Shown here one piece after another: positions 1 through 9,800 of a stretch of 15,855 nt of DNA. The translations under genes were made by a program, and so were the position numbers. The notes under the pieces were generated by a model. The model ran no database searches and had not been told where the DNA came from. It saw only the letters and a list, made by a program, of their open reading frames with translations. Within the stretch, counting starts at the first letter, position 1. Every line of letters starts with the position of its first letter. The stretch is from Bacteroidota bacterium. Its GTDB lineage: Bacteria > Bacteroidota > Bacteroidia > Cytophagales > Cyclobacteriaceae. The stretch is taken from contig JAEWLI010000174.1 of NCBI GenBank assembly GCA_023393375.1, positions 1-15,855 on the forward strand, in the 5' to 3' direction.

Positions 1-10
1 ATATTACGTA

Positions 11-44
11 TTGTATAAAAATAGTTAAATAAGCCGTATTTCTG
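11..44 (+). promoter_or_regulatory. Possible alaS promoter (Bacteroidota-type)
   Basis: A TTG at 11-13 is followed after 23 bases by TATTTCTG at 37-44. That is one mismatch from the Bacteroidota -7 consensus TAnnTTTG, at the long end of the accepted spacing. A start site near position 50 would give a leader of about 30 nt before the alaS ATG at 82. Such degenerate elements occur by chance in AT-rich DNA, so this is a weak call. Confidence 0.25.
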
Positions 45-81
45 CTAATCAGTTTCAAAGAAAAAAAAATGTTTGATATCC

Positions 82-2718
82 ATGGATTCAAAAACTATAA
101 GAGCAAAATTTCTTCAATTTTTTAATACAAAATCCCATCAAATTGTACCCTCAGCCCCCCTTGTGGTAAAAGACGACCCCACATTAATGTTTACCAATGC
201 AGGCATGAACCAGTTTAAAGATTATTTCCTGGGAAACCGTGTACCTCCTGAAAAAAGAATAGCTGACACTCAAAAATGTTTGCGGGTTTCAGGTAAACAC
301 AATGACCTGGAAGAAGTAGGGATTGATACCTATCATCATACCATGTTTGAAATGCTCGGCAATTGGTCTTTTGGTGATTATTTTAAAAAAGAAGCTATAG
401 AATGGGGATGGGAATTGCTAACAGAGGTTTATCAGCTGCCCAAAGAAAGACTCTACGCTACTGTATTCGGAGGTGACGAAAGCGAAAATCTTTCCCCGGA
501 TGAAGAAGCTTTTGAATACTGGAATCAAATACTTGAAAAAGATAAAATCCTATTTGGATCGAAAAAAGACAACTTCTGGGAAATGGGCGACACAGGCCCC
601 TGTGGACCATGTTCTGAGATTCATATCGACCTCAGATCACCTGAAGAAATCAAAGCTAAAAGTGGCAGGGAACTGGTAAATACAGGCCATCCGCAAGTCA
701 TTGAAATCTGGAACCTTGTTTTCATCCAGTTTAATCGTTTGGCATCCGGTAAACTTGAAAATCTGCCTGACAAACATGTGGATACCGGGATGGGTTTTGA
801 AAGACTCACCATGGCGATTCAAGGTAAAACCTCCAATTACGATACGGATATATTTCAACCCATAATCCGGAAAATTGCCATGGATGCCGGGGTCAGTTAT
901 GGCCAGCATATCGATACAGATATTGCATTAAGGGTAATTTCTGACCACATTCGTGCCATAAGTTTTGCTATTGCCGATGGGCAATTGCCTTCGAACAACA
1001 AAGCTGGCTATGTGATCAGGCGTATTCTCAGGCGTGCGGTCCGGTATGGTTTTACCTTTTTAAAATTCCATTCACCTTACCTTCACCAGTTGGTACCCCT
1101 ATTGGCTGATCAGTTCAGGGAAGTATTTCCTGAATTGGCCGATCAGCAGGAATTTGTATCAAAAGTGATTTATGAAGAGGAAGCTGCCTTTTTAAGGACA
1201 CTTGAAACAGGACTAAAAAAACTGGATCATTTAAAACGAGAAATGAAGGGAAAATCAAATGTAATCGATGGAAAGGTCGTTTTTGAGCTATATGATACTT
1301 TTGGTTTCCCAATGGACCTGACTGCTTTGATTGCCCGGGAAAATCAAATGGAAATTGATGAAGAAGGCTTCCGTGTAGAAATGGAAAAGCAGAAAACCCG
1401 TTCCCGCCAAGCGGCTGTACAAGATAAAGGTGACTGGATGATAGTGAATGAGGAAGAGGATGATTTTGTGTTCATGGGATACGATACAATGGAAACACAA
1501 TCAAAAATTCTTCGATATCGTGAAATAAAAGAAAAAAATAAAAGTACCTATCAGCTGGTTTTGGACAAGACCCCGTTTTACGCTGAAAGTGGCGGACAGG
1601 TGGGCGATACAGGTTGGCTGGAAAACAATAGCGAAAAAGTAGCAGTGATAGACACTAAAAAGGAAAATGAGCTTTATGTTCATTACACTGACAAACTACC
1701 GGTCAATCTTTCCGGTACATTTAAAAGTGTCGTAAATAAGGAGAAGCGATTATTAACTCAAAATAATCACAGTGCTACCCATTTGTTACATGCCTCTTTG
1801 AGGGAAGTACTTGGAACACATGTACAGCAAAGAGGATCACTGGTTTCTGATCAAGTGTTAAGGTTTGATTTTTCCCATTTTGCAAAAATGACCGATGAAG
1901 AAATCAGAATGGTGGAAAGACGAGTGAATGAAAAAATCCGTGAAAATATCCCATTACAAGAAAAACGAAACATCCCTATTGGTGAAGCCAAAGAAATGGG
2001 TGCTATGGCCTTATTTGGTGAAAAATATGGTGAATACGTACGAATGATCATCTTTGATCCACAATTTTCTGTTGAATTATGCGGGGGCACCCATGTATCT
2101 ACCACAGGTCAAATCGGTTTATTTAAAATAATTTCTGAAAGCTCGATTGCTGCAGGCGTCAGGCGTATTGAAGCAGTTACAGCCAATACAGCTGAGAATT
2201 ATCTGTATGACCACCTGGATATCCTGAAAGAACTTAATGAATTATTGAAGAACCCTAAGGATATTAAAAAATCTGTAGAAGACTTGATACAGGATAAAAG
2301 CAGGTTATTGAAACAGATCGAGCAATTCGAATCCGGCCAGGTACAGAATATAAAACAATCTTTATTAAATAAGGTACAAAACCTCAACGGTCGGAATGTT
2401 ATCATCAGCAAGGTAAGCTTGCCCGGAAATGATGCCTTAAAAAAACTGGCTTTCGAACTGAAGAATGAAATACAAAATCTTATTCTGGTTTTGGCTGCCG
2501 ATATTGATGATAAACCCCAGATCGCAGTGATGATTTCTGAAAATCTGGTTGGGCAGAAAGGATTAAATGCTAATATATTGATTAAGGAACTTGCCCGTGA
2601 AATTCAGGGTGGCGGAGGCGGGCAACCGTTTTATGCTACAGCAGGTGGTAAAGATAAATCAGGTCTGGATCGTGTGGAAGAAAAGGCCTATCTTTTAATA
2701 AAACCTTATATTGATTAG
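82..2718 (+). CDS. alaS: Alanyl-tRNA synthetase
   Basis: Cytoplasmic class II synthetase that charges tRNA-Ala with alanine and hydrolyses mischarged Ser/Gly-tRNA-Ala. The 878-residue product matches the usual bacterial length (about 875). In order: the N-terminal class II catalytic core, beginning MDSKTIRAKF and including TQKCLRVSGKHNDLEEVG; a tRNA-recognition helical region; the editing domain, with HSATH at residues 563-567 and CGGTH at 667-671, which together supply the zinc ligands HxxxH and CxxxH; and the C-Ala domain, with a glycine-rich GGGGGQPFYATAGG stretch from about residue 843. The ATG at 82 is chosen because family members start at this point. An in-frame TTG at 73 would add only three residues. 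No strong Shine-Dalgarno site is visible, only an A-rich leader, which is normal for Bacteroidota. All signature residues are present, so it should be functional. Confidence 0.98.
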   Translation: MDSKTIRAKFLQFFNTKSHQIVPSAPLVVKDDPTLMFTNAGMNQFKDYFLGNRVPPEKRIADTQKCLRVSGKHNDLEEVGIDTYHHTMFEMLGNWSFGDYFKKEAIEWGWELLTEVYQLPKERLYATVFGGDESENLSPDEEAFEYWNQILEKDKILFGSKKDNFWEMGDTGPCGPCSEIHIDLRSPEEIKAKSGRELVNTGHPQVIEIWNLVFIQFNRLASGKLENLPDKHVDTGMGFERLTMAIQGKTSNYDTDIFQPIIRKIAMDAGVSYGQHIDTDIALRVISDHIRAISFAIADGQLPSNNKAGYVIRRILRRAVRYGFTFLKFHSPYLHQLVPLLADQFREVFPELADQQEFVSKVIYEEEAAFLRTLETGLKKLDHLKREMKGKSNVIDGKVVFELYDTFGFPMDLTALIARENQMEIDEEGFRVEMEKQKTRSRQAAVQDKGDWMIVNEEEDDFVFMGYDTMETQSKILRYREIKEKNKSTYQLVLDKTPFYAESGGQVGDTGWLENNSEKVAVIDTKKENELYVHYTDKLPVNLSGTFKSVVNKEKRLLTQNNHSATHLLHASLREVLGTHVQQRGSLVSDQVLRFDFSHFAKMTDEEIRMVERRVNEKIRENIPLQEKRNIPIGEAKEMGAMALFGEKYGEYVRMIIFDPQFSVELCGGTHVSTTGQIGLFKIISESSIAAGVRRIEAVTANTAENYLYDHLDILKELNELLKNPKDIKKSVEDLIQDKSRLLKQIEQFESGQVQNIKQSLLNKVQNLNGRNVIISKVSLPGNDALKKLAFELKNEIQNLILVLAADIDDKPQIAVMISENLVGQKGLNANILIKELAREIQGGGGGQPFYATAGGKDKSGLDRVEEKAYLLIKPYID

Positions 2719-2749
2719 CAGTTTTCGCATTATTATCTATTATTACTGA

Positions 2750-2775
2750 CAATTTAGTAAGTAAATTGAATTTTT
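2750..2775 (+). terminator. Candidate low-GC intrinsic terminator after alaS
   Basis: A perfect 7-bp inverted repeat, CAATTTA (2750-2756) and TAAATTG (2762-2768), with a 5-nt loop, is followed by AATTTTT (2769-2775). It begins 32 nt after the alaS stop codon. The stem is almost all A/T, with one closing G-C pair, so stability is low. The position and T-run fit a weak rho-independent terminator separating alaS from gatB. Confidence 0.35.
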
Positions 2776-2780
2776 ATTGC

Positions 2781-2788
2781 TAACTTGC
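2781..2788 (+). promoter_or_regulatory. Possible -7 element for gatB
   Basis: TAACTTGC at 2781-2788 resembles the Bacteroidota -7 box TAnnTTTG in six of eight positions and lies 66 nt before the gatB start. The nearest TTG (2766-2768) is only 12 nt upstream, shorter than the usual 17-23 nt spacer, and no better -33 element is visible. The 136-bp gap between alaS and gatB makes a separate gatB promoter plausible, but this element is weak. Nothing else was recognised in the gap apart from the hairpin at 2750-2768. Confidence 0.2.
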
Positions 2789-2854
2789 ACAACTTTTCGA
2801 TGAAAGGGTATAATTCATCATTTTGAAATGCGGGATAGTTAATTAGAATTCTAC

Positions 2855-4312
2855 ATGCAGGATAAAATCAGGCAAAAATATACAGCAGTAATAGGACTGG
2901 AAGTACATGCCCAGTTGCTGACAAAAAGCAAAATATTTGCTGCTGATGGTACTACATTCGGAGCTTCTCCCAACACACAGGTCAGTGCAATCACATTAGG
3001 TCATCCTGGCTCATTGCCCAAACTGAACAAACAGGTCGTGGAACTGGCAGTTAAAATGGGATTAGCGTGTAATTGTGAGATCGCCCGTGAAACAATTTTT
3101 GACAGGAAAAATTATTTTTATCCTGATTTACCAAAAGGTTATCAAATTACCCAGGACAGGGCACCTATTTGCAGAAAAGGCTATGTCACCATTCGATTGA
3201 AAGAAGGGACAGAAAAAAAGAACATTCATCTCAGCAAAATCCACATGGAGGAAGATGCCGGTAAATCCGTGCATCTGGCAGGTCATCCAGACACCTTAGT
3301 AGACCTGAACAGAGCGGGTATGCCATTAATTGAAATCGTAAGTGAACCTGATTTGCGAAGTTCTGAAGAAGCTGCAGCATTTCTTTCTGAGGTTAGAAAA
3401 ATAGTACGATATCTCAATATCTGTGATGGCAACATGGAAGAAGGTTCATTACGATGTGATGCCAACGTATCGGTAATGCTGAATGATGCCACAGTTTATG
3501 GAAACAAAGTGGAGATCAAAAACATGAACTCCATCAGAAATGTGCAGCGTGCTATTGATTATGAAATCGAACGTCAAATCATTGATATAGAAGCTGGCAT
3601 TCCCATCATTTCTGAAACAAGGTTGTTCGATGTTTCAACTGGCGCAACGGCAGGTATGCGGACCAAAGAAACCCTGACTGATTACCGCTATTTCCCTGAG
3701 CCAGATCTTAGTCCAATTACCATTTCGGATGAATGGATGGAAAAAATCAGGGCATCTATGGGTATTCTGCCACAGGAACTGTATTCCGAATTGACAGAAC
3801 AGTACCAATTGCCCCATTATGATGCGGCAATATTGACAGAATCAAAAGAATTTGCCTTATACTATAAAGCAGTGGCAGCTCATACCAGCAATTACAAAGC
3901 TGCTTCCAACTGGATGATGATTGCTGTAAAATCGTATTTAAATGATACCGGAATAAGTATAGCAGAATTTCCGGTGAGCCCGGTACATTTGGCCGAATTG
4001 ATCGACCTGATAGATAGTGGCAAGATCAGCCATACTGCTGCCAATCAATTTGTATTCCCCGAGTTGGTAAAACATGATGAATCAGCCATACAAATTGCGC
4101 AGCGATTAAACCTGATCCAGGAAACTGATACTTCTTCAATTCTACTTGCCATCGAGAAAACAATCGAGAAATTTCCAGATAAAGTGAAGGAATACAAAAA
4201 AGGGAAAAAAGGATTAATCGGCATGTTTATGGGTGAGGTAATGAAACTTAGCCAAGGAAAAGCTGATCCTAAAATTGCTAATAGACTGCTCAAAGAAAGT
4301 TTGGAAAATTAA
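2855..4312 (+). CDS. gatB: Aspartyl/glutamyl-tRNA amidotransferase subunit B
   Basis: Subunit B of the GatCAB amidotransferase. It binds misacylated Glu-tRNA-Gln and/or Asp-tRNA-Asn, phosphorylates the side-chain carboxylate with ATP, and uses ammonia channelled from GatA to form Gln-tRNA or Asn-tRNA. The 485-residue length is typical. Family hallmarks are the N-terminal VIGLEVHAQL (residues 12-21), PNTQV (39-43), the signature DRKNYFYPDLPKGYQ starting at residue 83, and LIEIVSEPDLRS. The cradle domain is followed by the helical and YqeY-like tail (about residues 330-485), which contacts the tRNA and ends in a conserved GKADPKIANRLL-type segment. Many GatB proteins have a CPVCLG-like cysteine pair after PNTQV. 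Here the equivalent is SAITLG, although C72 and C74 remain. gatA and gatC are not in the window. The gene converges on the M16 gene with only 5 bp between stop codons. Confidence 0.97.
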   Translation: MQDKIRQKYTAVIGLEVHAQLLTKSKIFAADGTTFGASPNTQVSAITLGHPGSLPKLNKQVVELAVKMGLACNCEIARETIFDRKNYFYPDLPKGYQITQDRAPICRKGYVTIRLKEGTEKKNIHLSKIHMEEDAGKSVHLAGHPDTLVDLNRAGMPLIEIVSEPDLRSSEEAAAFLSEVRKIVRYLNICDGNMEEGSLRCDANVSVMLNDATVYGNKVEIKNMNSIRNVQRAIDYEIERQIIDIEAGIPIISETRLFDVSTGATAGMRTKETLTDYRYFPEPDLSPITISDEWMEKIRASMGILPQELYSELTEQYQLPHYDAAILTESKEFALYYKAVAAHTSNYKAASNWMMIAVKSYLNDTGISIAEFPVSPVHLAELIDLIDSGKISHTAANQFVFPELVKHDESAIQIAQRLNLIQETDTSSILLAIEKTIEKFPDKVKEYKKGKKGLIGMFMGEVMKLSQGKADPKIANRLLKESLEN

Positions 4313-4317
4313 TTTGG

Positions 4318-5595
4318 TTACGATTTGCCACCTACAATCACTTCAGTCATCTCATCCACCTTCAGATATTGTTGTGCTGTAGTCATGATTTCCTCAGGAG
4401 TGATATGGTTTATTGTGTCCACAAAATTTTGATAAAAAGCATAGTCTAGATCCTGAAAATGAACTGCTTTGAATTTATCAGCCAGTGCAAAAGGAGAATT
4501 TACTTCCGATAGAAACCCTCCAATCATTTCATTCTTTACGGTTTCCAACTCGTCTTCAGGTACTGGATTTTGTTGCAATTTGATGATTTCTTTGTGTACC
4601 TCATCTATTGCCTGACAGGTATGTTCCCTAATTACTTCCATGGATACACCAAAGTACCCTTCTTCTTTGAAGCTCATCACCCGGGAATAAATACCATAAG
4701 TATAACCCTTTTCTTCGCGGATATTTTTCATTAATCTGGAACCAAAATATCCCCCCAAAATTTCATTAACCACCAGCATTTTAATAAAATCGGGATGGCC
4801 TTTAGTGAACAATCGTTTCCCTATCCTAACAGAAGATTGAGAACTATTTTCTTTTACAATTGTCTCTTTTTTAGGCTCATATAAAGGAACATTGTGGATC
4901 ACTTTAGGAACCTGCACAGCGGGATAATCACTAAAATGAGTATGGATTAAATCGATTTCATCATCAGATACCTGACCAGCTGCAATAATTTCCATTTTAT
5001 TGGAAAAGCAGTTATCAAAATATCCTTTAAGGATCTCAGGTGATTCCAGTTTGTTTACATGATCTTCAGAAAGTTCACGCCCATAAGGATAATTGCCACC
5101 AAATATTAATTCCCTGAACTTTCGGGTGGCCAATACACTGATCTTTTCCTTTTTAACTTTAAGGTCGCTAAGGGTATTGTTTTTCAAAACCTGAAATTCA
5201 TTAAAAGGAAAGGTGGATGTGGTCAAAACTTCTTTCAACACTGGAGTGACGGCGGGGAAGTGTTTCAACAAGACATAAACCGCAACGGTATTATAGTCAA
5301 ACCCGGGGCTTAATTCAAGGAAGGCACCATATTGATCAAAAAATCGGGATAATTGAAGAGAAGATTTTCCCAAAGTCCCTTCTGACAGCATTTTGGTAGT
5401 AAAGTAGGATACTCCTTCAGAAGGTTCAAACCATTTACCGGAATGGAAAACCAATTCCAGTTTTATTATAGGTTGGCTTCCTGCATCTATTACATGAAGA
5501 GGTATACCATTGACCAACTTGCCCGAAAGGGCTTGTTGAAGATTAACATTTCTGACTTTCTTAAATTCCGGGGCAACGGTCCTGTCAACTGTCAT
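4318..5595 (-). CDS. M16-family peptidase homologue lacking the zinc motif
   Basis: 425-residue two-domain M16B-type (insulinase/mitochondrial processing peptidase-like) protein. The N-terminal domain (about residues 25-180) contains the region where active members carry HxxEH. Here it reads GVSYFTTKMLSEGT (61-74), so the two His and the Glu are replaced by Y64, K68 and T67, and zinc hydrolysis is not expected. The C-terminal domain (about 190-370) keeps the conserved Arg/Tyr pair in IREEKGYTYG (R293, Y300), which in heteromeric M16B enzymes is supplied by the inactive subunit. It is therefore probably a non-catalytic partner subunit or a chaperone-like pseudoprotease. No signal peptide is evident (MTVDRTVAPEF), so it is predicted cytoplasmic, unlike its porV and porU neighbours. 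Its ATG overlaps the porV TAA by one base (TAATG), implying coupled translation. No active M16 partner lies within the window. Confidence 0.9.
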   Translation of the reverse strand: MTVDRTVAPEFKKVRNVNLQQALSGKLVNGIPLHVIDAGSQPIIKLELVFHSGKWFEPSEGVSYFTTKMLSEGTLGKSSLQLSRFFDQYGAFLELSPGFDYNTVAVYVLLKHFPAVTPVLKEVLTTSTFPFNEFQVLKNNTLSDLKVKKEKISVLATRKFRELIFGGNYPYGRELSEDHVNKLESPEILKGYFDNCFSNKMEIIAAGQVSDDEIDLIHTHFSDYPAVQVPKVIHNVPLYEPKKETIVKENSSQSSVRIGKRLFTKGHPDFIKMLVVNEILGGYFGSRLMKNIREEKGYTYGIYSRVMSFKEEGYFGVSMEVIREHTCQAIDEVHKEIIKLQQNPVPEDELETVKNEMIGGFLSEVNSPFALADKFKAVHFQDLDYAFYQNFVDTINHITPEEIMTTAQQYLKVDEMTEVIVGGKS

Positions 5596-6815
5596 TATTC
5601 TTTTATAGTCTTGCTGTTCTTTCCTTCCCAGTTAAACACCATCGATATACGAAGGGTTTCAGCAAGAGGGTGTTCATTTTTAGGAACCAGATATGCCAAA
5701 TCGATGCCGAATACCTGATAGGTGAACCCCAGACCAAATGAAAGGAATTTCCGATCACCTTTGAGCCTGTTTTCCCAAAAGTATCCCATTCTCACGGCAA
5801 ACACATCATTATAATTGTACTCACCTCCAATGGATACTAATACCTCCTGAAGTTCTTCTTTAAATCCATTTGGTGCATCTGAGAAAGAACCAAAAATCCC
5901 GCTTAGGAGTGGCCGGTTAGGATCTTTCCCCTTATATATCACCGGATTATTATTGCTGTCTACACTATCAGAATAATAAATAGGTGGAGTAGGTACTAAT
6001 AATTTATTAAGGTCCAGGCCTATCGTAATCGAGTTATATGGATCCAGATTGGTGGTAAATGCGGTTCCAATCTTCAAGTTGGTCGGAATGAACATTTTAT
6101 CATCATCATTGGTATAAGTAATTTTTGATCCAATATTAGAGATAACAGCTCCGAATGCAATATTTGAATTTACACCAGACAATAACAATTCTTTATTATA
6201 ATATACACCAACATCTGCGGATACAGCATTTGCAGGGGAGGAATCAAGAGTAGGATTATTGATCAATGCATTTCCTGCAAGATTGGAGTGGATGTAACGG
6301 GCAGTCACACCAATTCCCAGTGTATTTTCTACTAACATTCTTGAATAACTGGCACCAATTACAAACTCCTTGGGTCGAAAATCCTGAATATCGTCTCCCG
6401 ATTGATCTGTAAACATAATATCCCCCAAATCAAAATATTTAAATTCAATCCCAACTGCCTGTTCCCGAGTAATTTTTTTATACACCGACAAATAGGAAAT
6501 GGACATATCATCGATAATCTTTTTAAGCCAGGGGGTGTATGAAACTGCCAGACCAAAATCTTCTTCCAGGAAAGCCGTTTTTGCAGGATTCCAATAGATG
6601 GAATGATTATCAGGTTTAGTTGCAGCTCCTATATCGCCCATGCCACTTGCTCTGGCATCGGGTGATATCATTAAGAAGGGTAAAGCCGTAGTAATTACTC
6701 GTCCTGTTTGTCCAAGAAATGTGGTGTCTACTGGTTGTGCCTGGAGATGTGCTGCAAGGATCATGATTAATACCAATGATACACAACCTATTTTGTGTTT
6801 AAATGAAATGGCCAT
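5595..6815 (-). CDS. porV: Type IX secretion outer-membrane protein PorV (LptO)
   Basis: 406-residue outer-membrane beta-barrel of the FadL-like PorV/PorQ family. In T9SS it collects CTD-bearing cargo from the SprA/Sov translocon and delivers it to the PorU sortase. The N-terminus is a clear signal peptide: positively charged MAISFKHK, a hydrophobic core, and LQA-QP as probable cleavage site near residue 26. The mature start, with TALPFLMISPDARASGMGD and then IYWNPAKTAF, is the recognisable PorV/PorQ opening. The rest alternates amphipathic strands and ends in a barrel-like segment (SFGLGFTYQVFGIDLAY) and a short charged tail. The gene lies 18 nt downstream of porU, and its stop codon overlaps the next gene's start by one base. 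Adjacency to porU strongly supports PorV over the paralogue PorQ. Confidence 0.94.
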   Translation of the reverse strand: MAISFKHKIGCVSLVLIMILAAHLQAQPVDTTFLGQTGRVITTALPFLMISPDARASGMGDIGAATKPDNHSIYWNPAKTAFLEEDFGLAVSYTPWLKKIIDDMSISYLSVYKKITREQAVGIEFKYFDLGDIMFTDQSGDDIQDFRPKEFVIGASYSRMLVENTLGIGVTARYIHSNLAGNALINNPTLDSSPANAVSADVGVYYNKELLLSGVNSNIAFGAVISNIGSKITYTNDDDKMFIPTNLKIGTAFTTNLDPYNSITIGLDLNKLLVPTPPIYYSDSVDSNNNPVIYKGKDPNRPLLSGIFGSFSDAPNGFKEELQEVLVSIGGEYNYNDVFAVRMGYFWENRLKGDRKFLSFGLGFTYQVFGIDLAYLVPKNEHPLAETLRISMVFNWEGKNSKTIKE

Positions 6816-6833
6816 ATAATCTTTTAATTGATT

Positions 6834-9800
6834 TTAATTTATTAGCGTGATTTTCGTAGTCAATATACTTTGTGAACCATCTTGTAAAGAACGAACAAAT
6901 ACTTTTAAGATGTATAAACCTGTTTCCAATTTTTTCCCTGAGGGGCCGGTGCCATCCCAGTCTAACAAATATACTACAGAATTACTATTTTCAAATTGTA
7001 AATCCATTGTTCTGACCAATTCCCCTCTAATTGAAAGCAATTGAGCCCTCACCTCCAGGTCATCTCCTGCTCGGTTATGTTCAAATGATAATTCAGTTTG
7101 TTCTCTAAATGGATTGGGGTTACTGGTTAATTTTCTGATTTCCAACTTTTTCAGACTTCCTACCACGAATTTTATATTTGATTCGGAGGAATTATTATAT
7201 GTATCCCAAGCCTTTACTACAATTTCATGAGGACCTTCTTCAAGATTGTGCAACGGATAACTGATCCATCCTTTTCTGAAATCACCCTGATCACTCCTAT
7301 AAAAATGATTCATTACGATCAATGGCGATCCATCGATTGATGCGGTAATATCCTGGCCTAATCCTTTTTTGGAAATATTGATACCGCTTTCATCAAATAA
7401 CCGGATCAATAGTGACGGACTATTTCCTGTAAGTCCACCATTTCTGAAAAGGGTATCCTCCATGAATAATTTAATGTCCGGTGGTGTATCATCTAAGGGG
7501 GCGTTTAGGATGCTGCCACCAATTTTAATATTTGCTTCTGCTCCTCCAGCATCTATCATTCTTTCCCGGTCATGGGCATAAAGACTGATTTTACCTGTTC
7601 CCATTTGGTAGGAAATATTTTTAGGTGCGATAAATTCGAACGAAAATGAACCATCCTTTACTTTGGCTCCACCATTATATATAAGGTTGTCCCATTGATT
7701 AAATGAAGTGGAATATCCCTTGTTGCCATAGGTAGTAACTTTTGACATTTTATCAAATATCGTTGCGAATAACTCCCCCTGAAAATATTCATCTTTTAAA
7801 CCATGTAAATCATGGATTTCACCTTCAATTTTGATTTTCTGAAGGGCTTTGATAGTGTCTGAAACAACGTTTCCGGGTAACGTTTTTATCCCGGTGATTT
7901 TAACTTCCTGTTTGGGATAAGCCAGCGTCATGGAAGGATCAGCCAGCAAAGAAAAACTGCGGTTGTTGTTGCCTTGAAGGCTATTATTTTTAGTATGCCT
8001 GAAAATGTCGCCCAATGTTGGCAGCTGCTGTTGTTCATCTTTTTCAAAAGCTGAATTATAGAAAGCGTTGTTGAGTTGAAAGTTTGAACTTGCATAAACT
8101 GGTCTTCCTGTGGTAACCAATCCAATTGCACCACCTTCTGGGTTAAAGAGCAAATATTCCCCTCCTGATTTTAAAGTTGGGTTGTCCTGCCGACCAAATT
8201 GGCAGGTGGCTGCTACAAATAAAGGCAACTTGTCGATGTTTTTCCATTCATTTATTCCTACAATCGTAAGTATTTGTTCATCAGCCCATTGGTCAGGGCT
8301 ACCATGACCAACATAGTTGACCATCAATGCTCCTTTTTCGATCATTTCATTGATAGCCCGATTGGTTTCAGGTGATCTTTCACCGGGATTGGATATTTGT
8401 GGATAAGCATCTAGATAAATTTTGTTTACATTAAATCCTGGATAGTCAGATTCAATTTTGTTGGCCAGTTTTTCCGAATCGGTTAAATGGCTGTTATTAT
8501 CTTCGTCGTCCGCTATAAAATAAATCTGTTTTCTCCAATCATCAAATGTGGAAGGTGAAGTATCGTAATGAACCAATTTATCTACTATAATCCTGGCTTC
8601 TTCTAAAGATGTAACAGGCAACCTGCCTACCCCGATGTCCATAAAATGATCACCCTGATTATTTTCCTCCCACTCCCCTTCCCCATCATCAAGAAATCCA
8701 AAATAATCGTCAGAAGAATAACTGTATATAGGATGAGAAGAATTCCTTGATTGATACCCGGGCACATAATTTTTGCCTTCACCTAAAATATTTTTAAAGT
8801 CAAAGGAAGATTTGCCAAAAAGCAACAAATATTTAAGACTATTTCTACCCCCATTATCATACAAGTATTTGGCAAAGTTGCGTATAGCGGTAATGTCTGG
8901 CGAACCCGATGAAAACTCATTAAAAACCTGTTTTGTGGTAGCTACTACTACGCTATAGCCATTATGAGACCTTCGGAAAGCTGCCAAACGTTCTGCTTGC
9001 GTTTGGAAATCCGGATGGGTGATGATCAAAAGGTCTGGTGTTTCGACACTATGCAAATTTTGTGTCTGTACTTTTTCAATAAACACCGGTGTCAGCAAAG
9101 ATGAGGTTTTGTCGAAAGCGATGAACTTTTTTAAGTAGTTAGTTGCTGTAGAGAATACTGCGGAAGTGCTTTCATATTTTACCTGCTGCTGTAATGGTTC
9201 CAAACCATTTGTAATGTCCCACACCCAAACCACTTCTCCTGCGTTTTTAATCACAAATCGGGAAGTTTCATTCTTGAGTGATGCCAAGGAAGTAAAAGAG
9301 TTTTGTGGTGAATAAAAAGCTAGTTCTTTTTGGCATTGGACTATCAAATAATCGAGATAGGCAACGGTGCGGCTATCTTTAGGATTATCATAATTTAAAG
9401 TAATAACCATATTGCCATCAGATGGTATTTGATTTAAAATGGTATTAAAGGTGTCAGTTCCAAGAACAACTTTATCAAAATAATCCCCTTCTATAATAGC
9501 TCCCACCTGTTGACTGCTTATCATTTGGCCATTCAGCTTGATTGAAAATGTAGATGATGAAGTTGAACTTGCAGCAAGAGATGAAATTAGTTTGATTGCT
9601 GAACCTGAAATAATGCCTTTTGCCGGGAAGGTAATTTTTACCTCTTTTTGGTTCAAATTCATGCGTTCACCATACCAATTTCTACCTGAACCACCATACA
9701 CTTCTTTATGAGGTTCGGTATTCATTATGCTATATTTATTTTTTTCATGAACCTGCCAATCATCATATTGGGATATTGCCGGGAAAGTGCCGTTTACATG

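Noticed and set aside
69..125. An 18-codon ATG-initiated reading frame overlapping the alaS start
   Set aside because: It is out of frame with alaS and has no ribosome binding site beyond an A-run. It could be a leader peptide, but nothing beyond position supports this, and such short frames are common by chance.
2766..2788. A full TTG to TAACTTGC promoter for gatB
   Set aside because: The 12-nt spacer is well short of the 17-23 nt range of Bacteroidota promoters, so only the -7-like half is listed, at low confidence.
7928..8307. Frames of about 65-68 codons on both strands inside porU
   Set aside because: They lie within the C25 domain coding sequence, have no recognisable domains, and are frame shadows of a well-supported gene.
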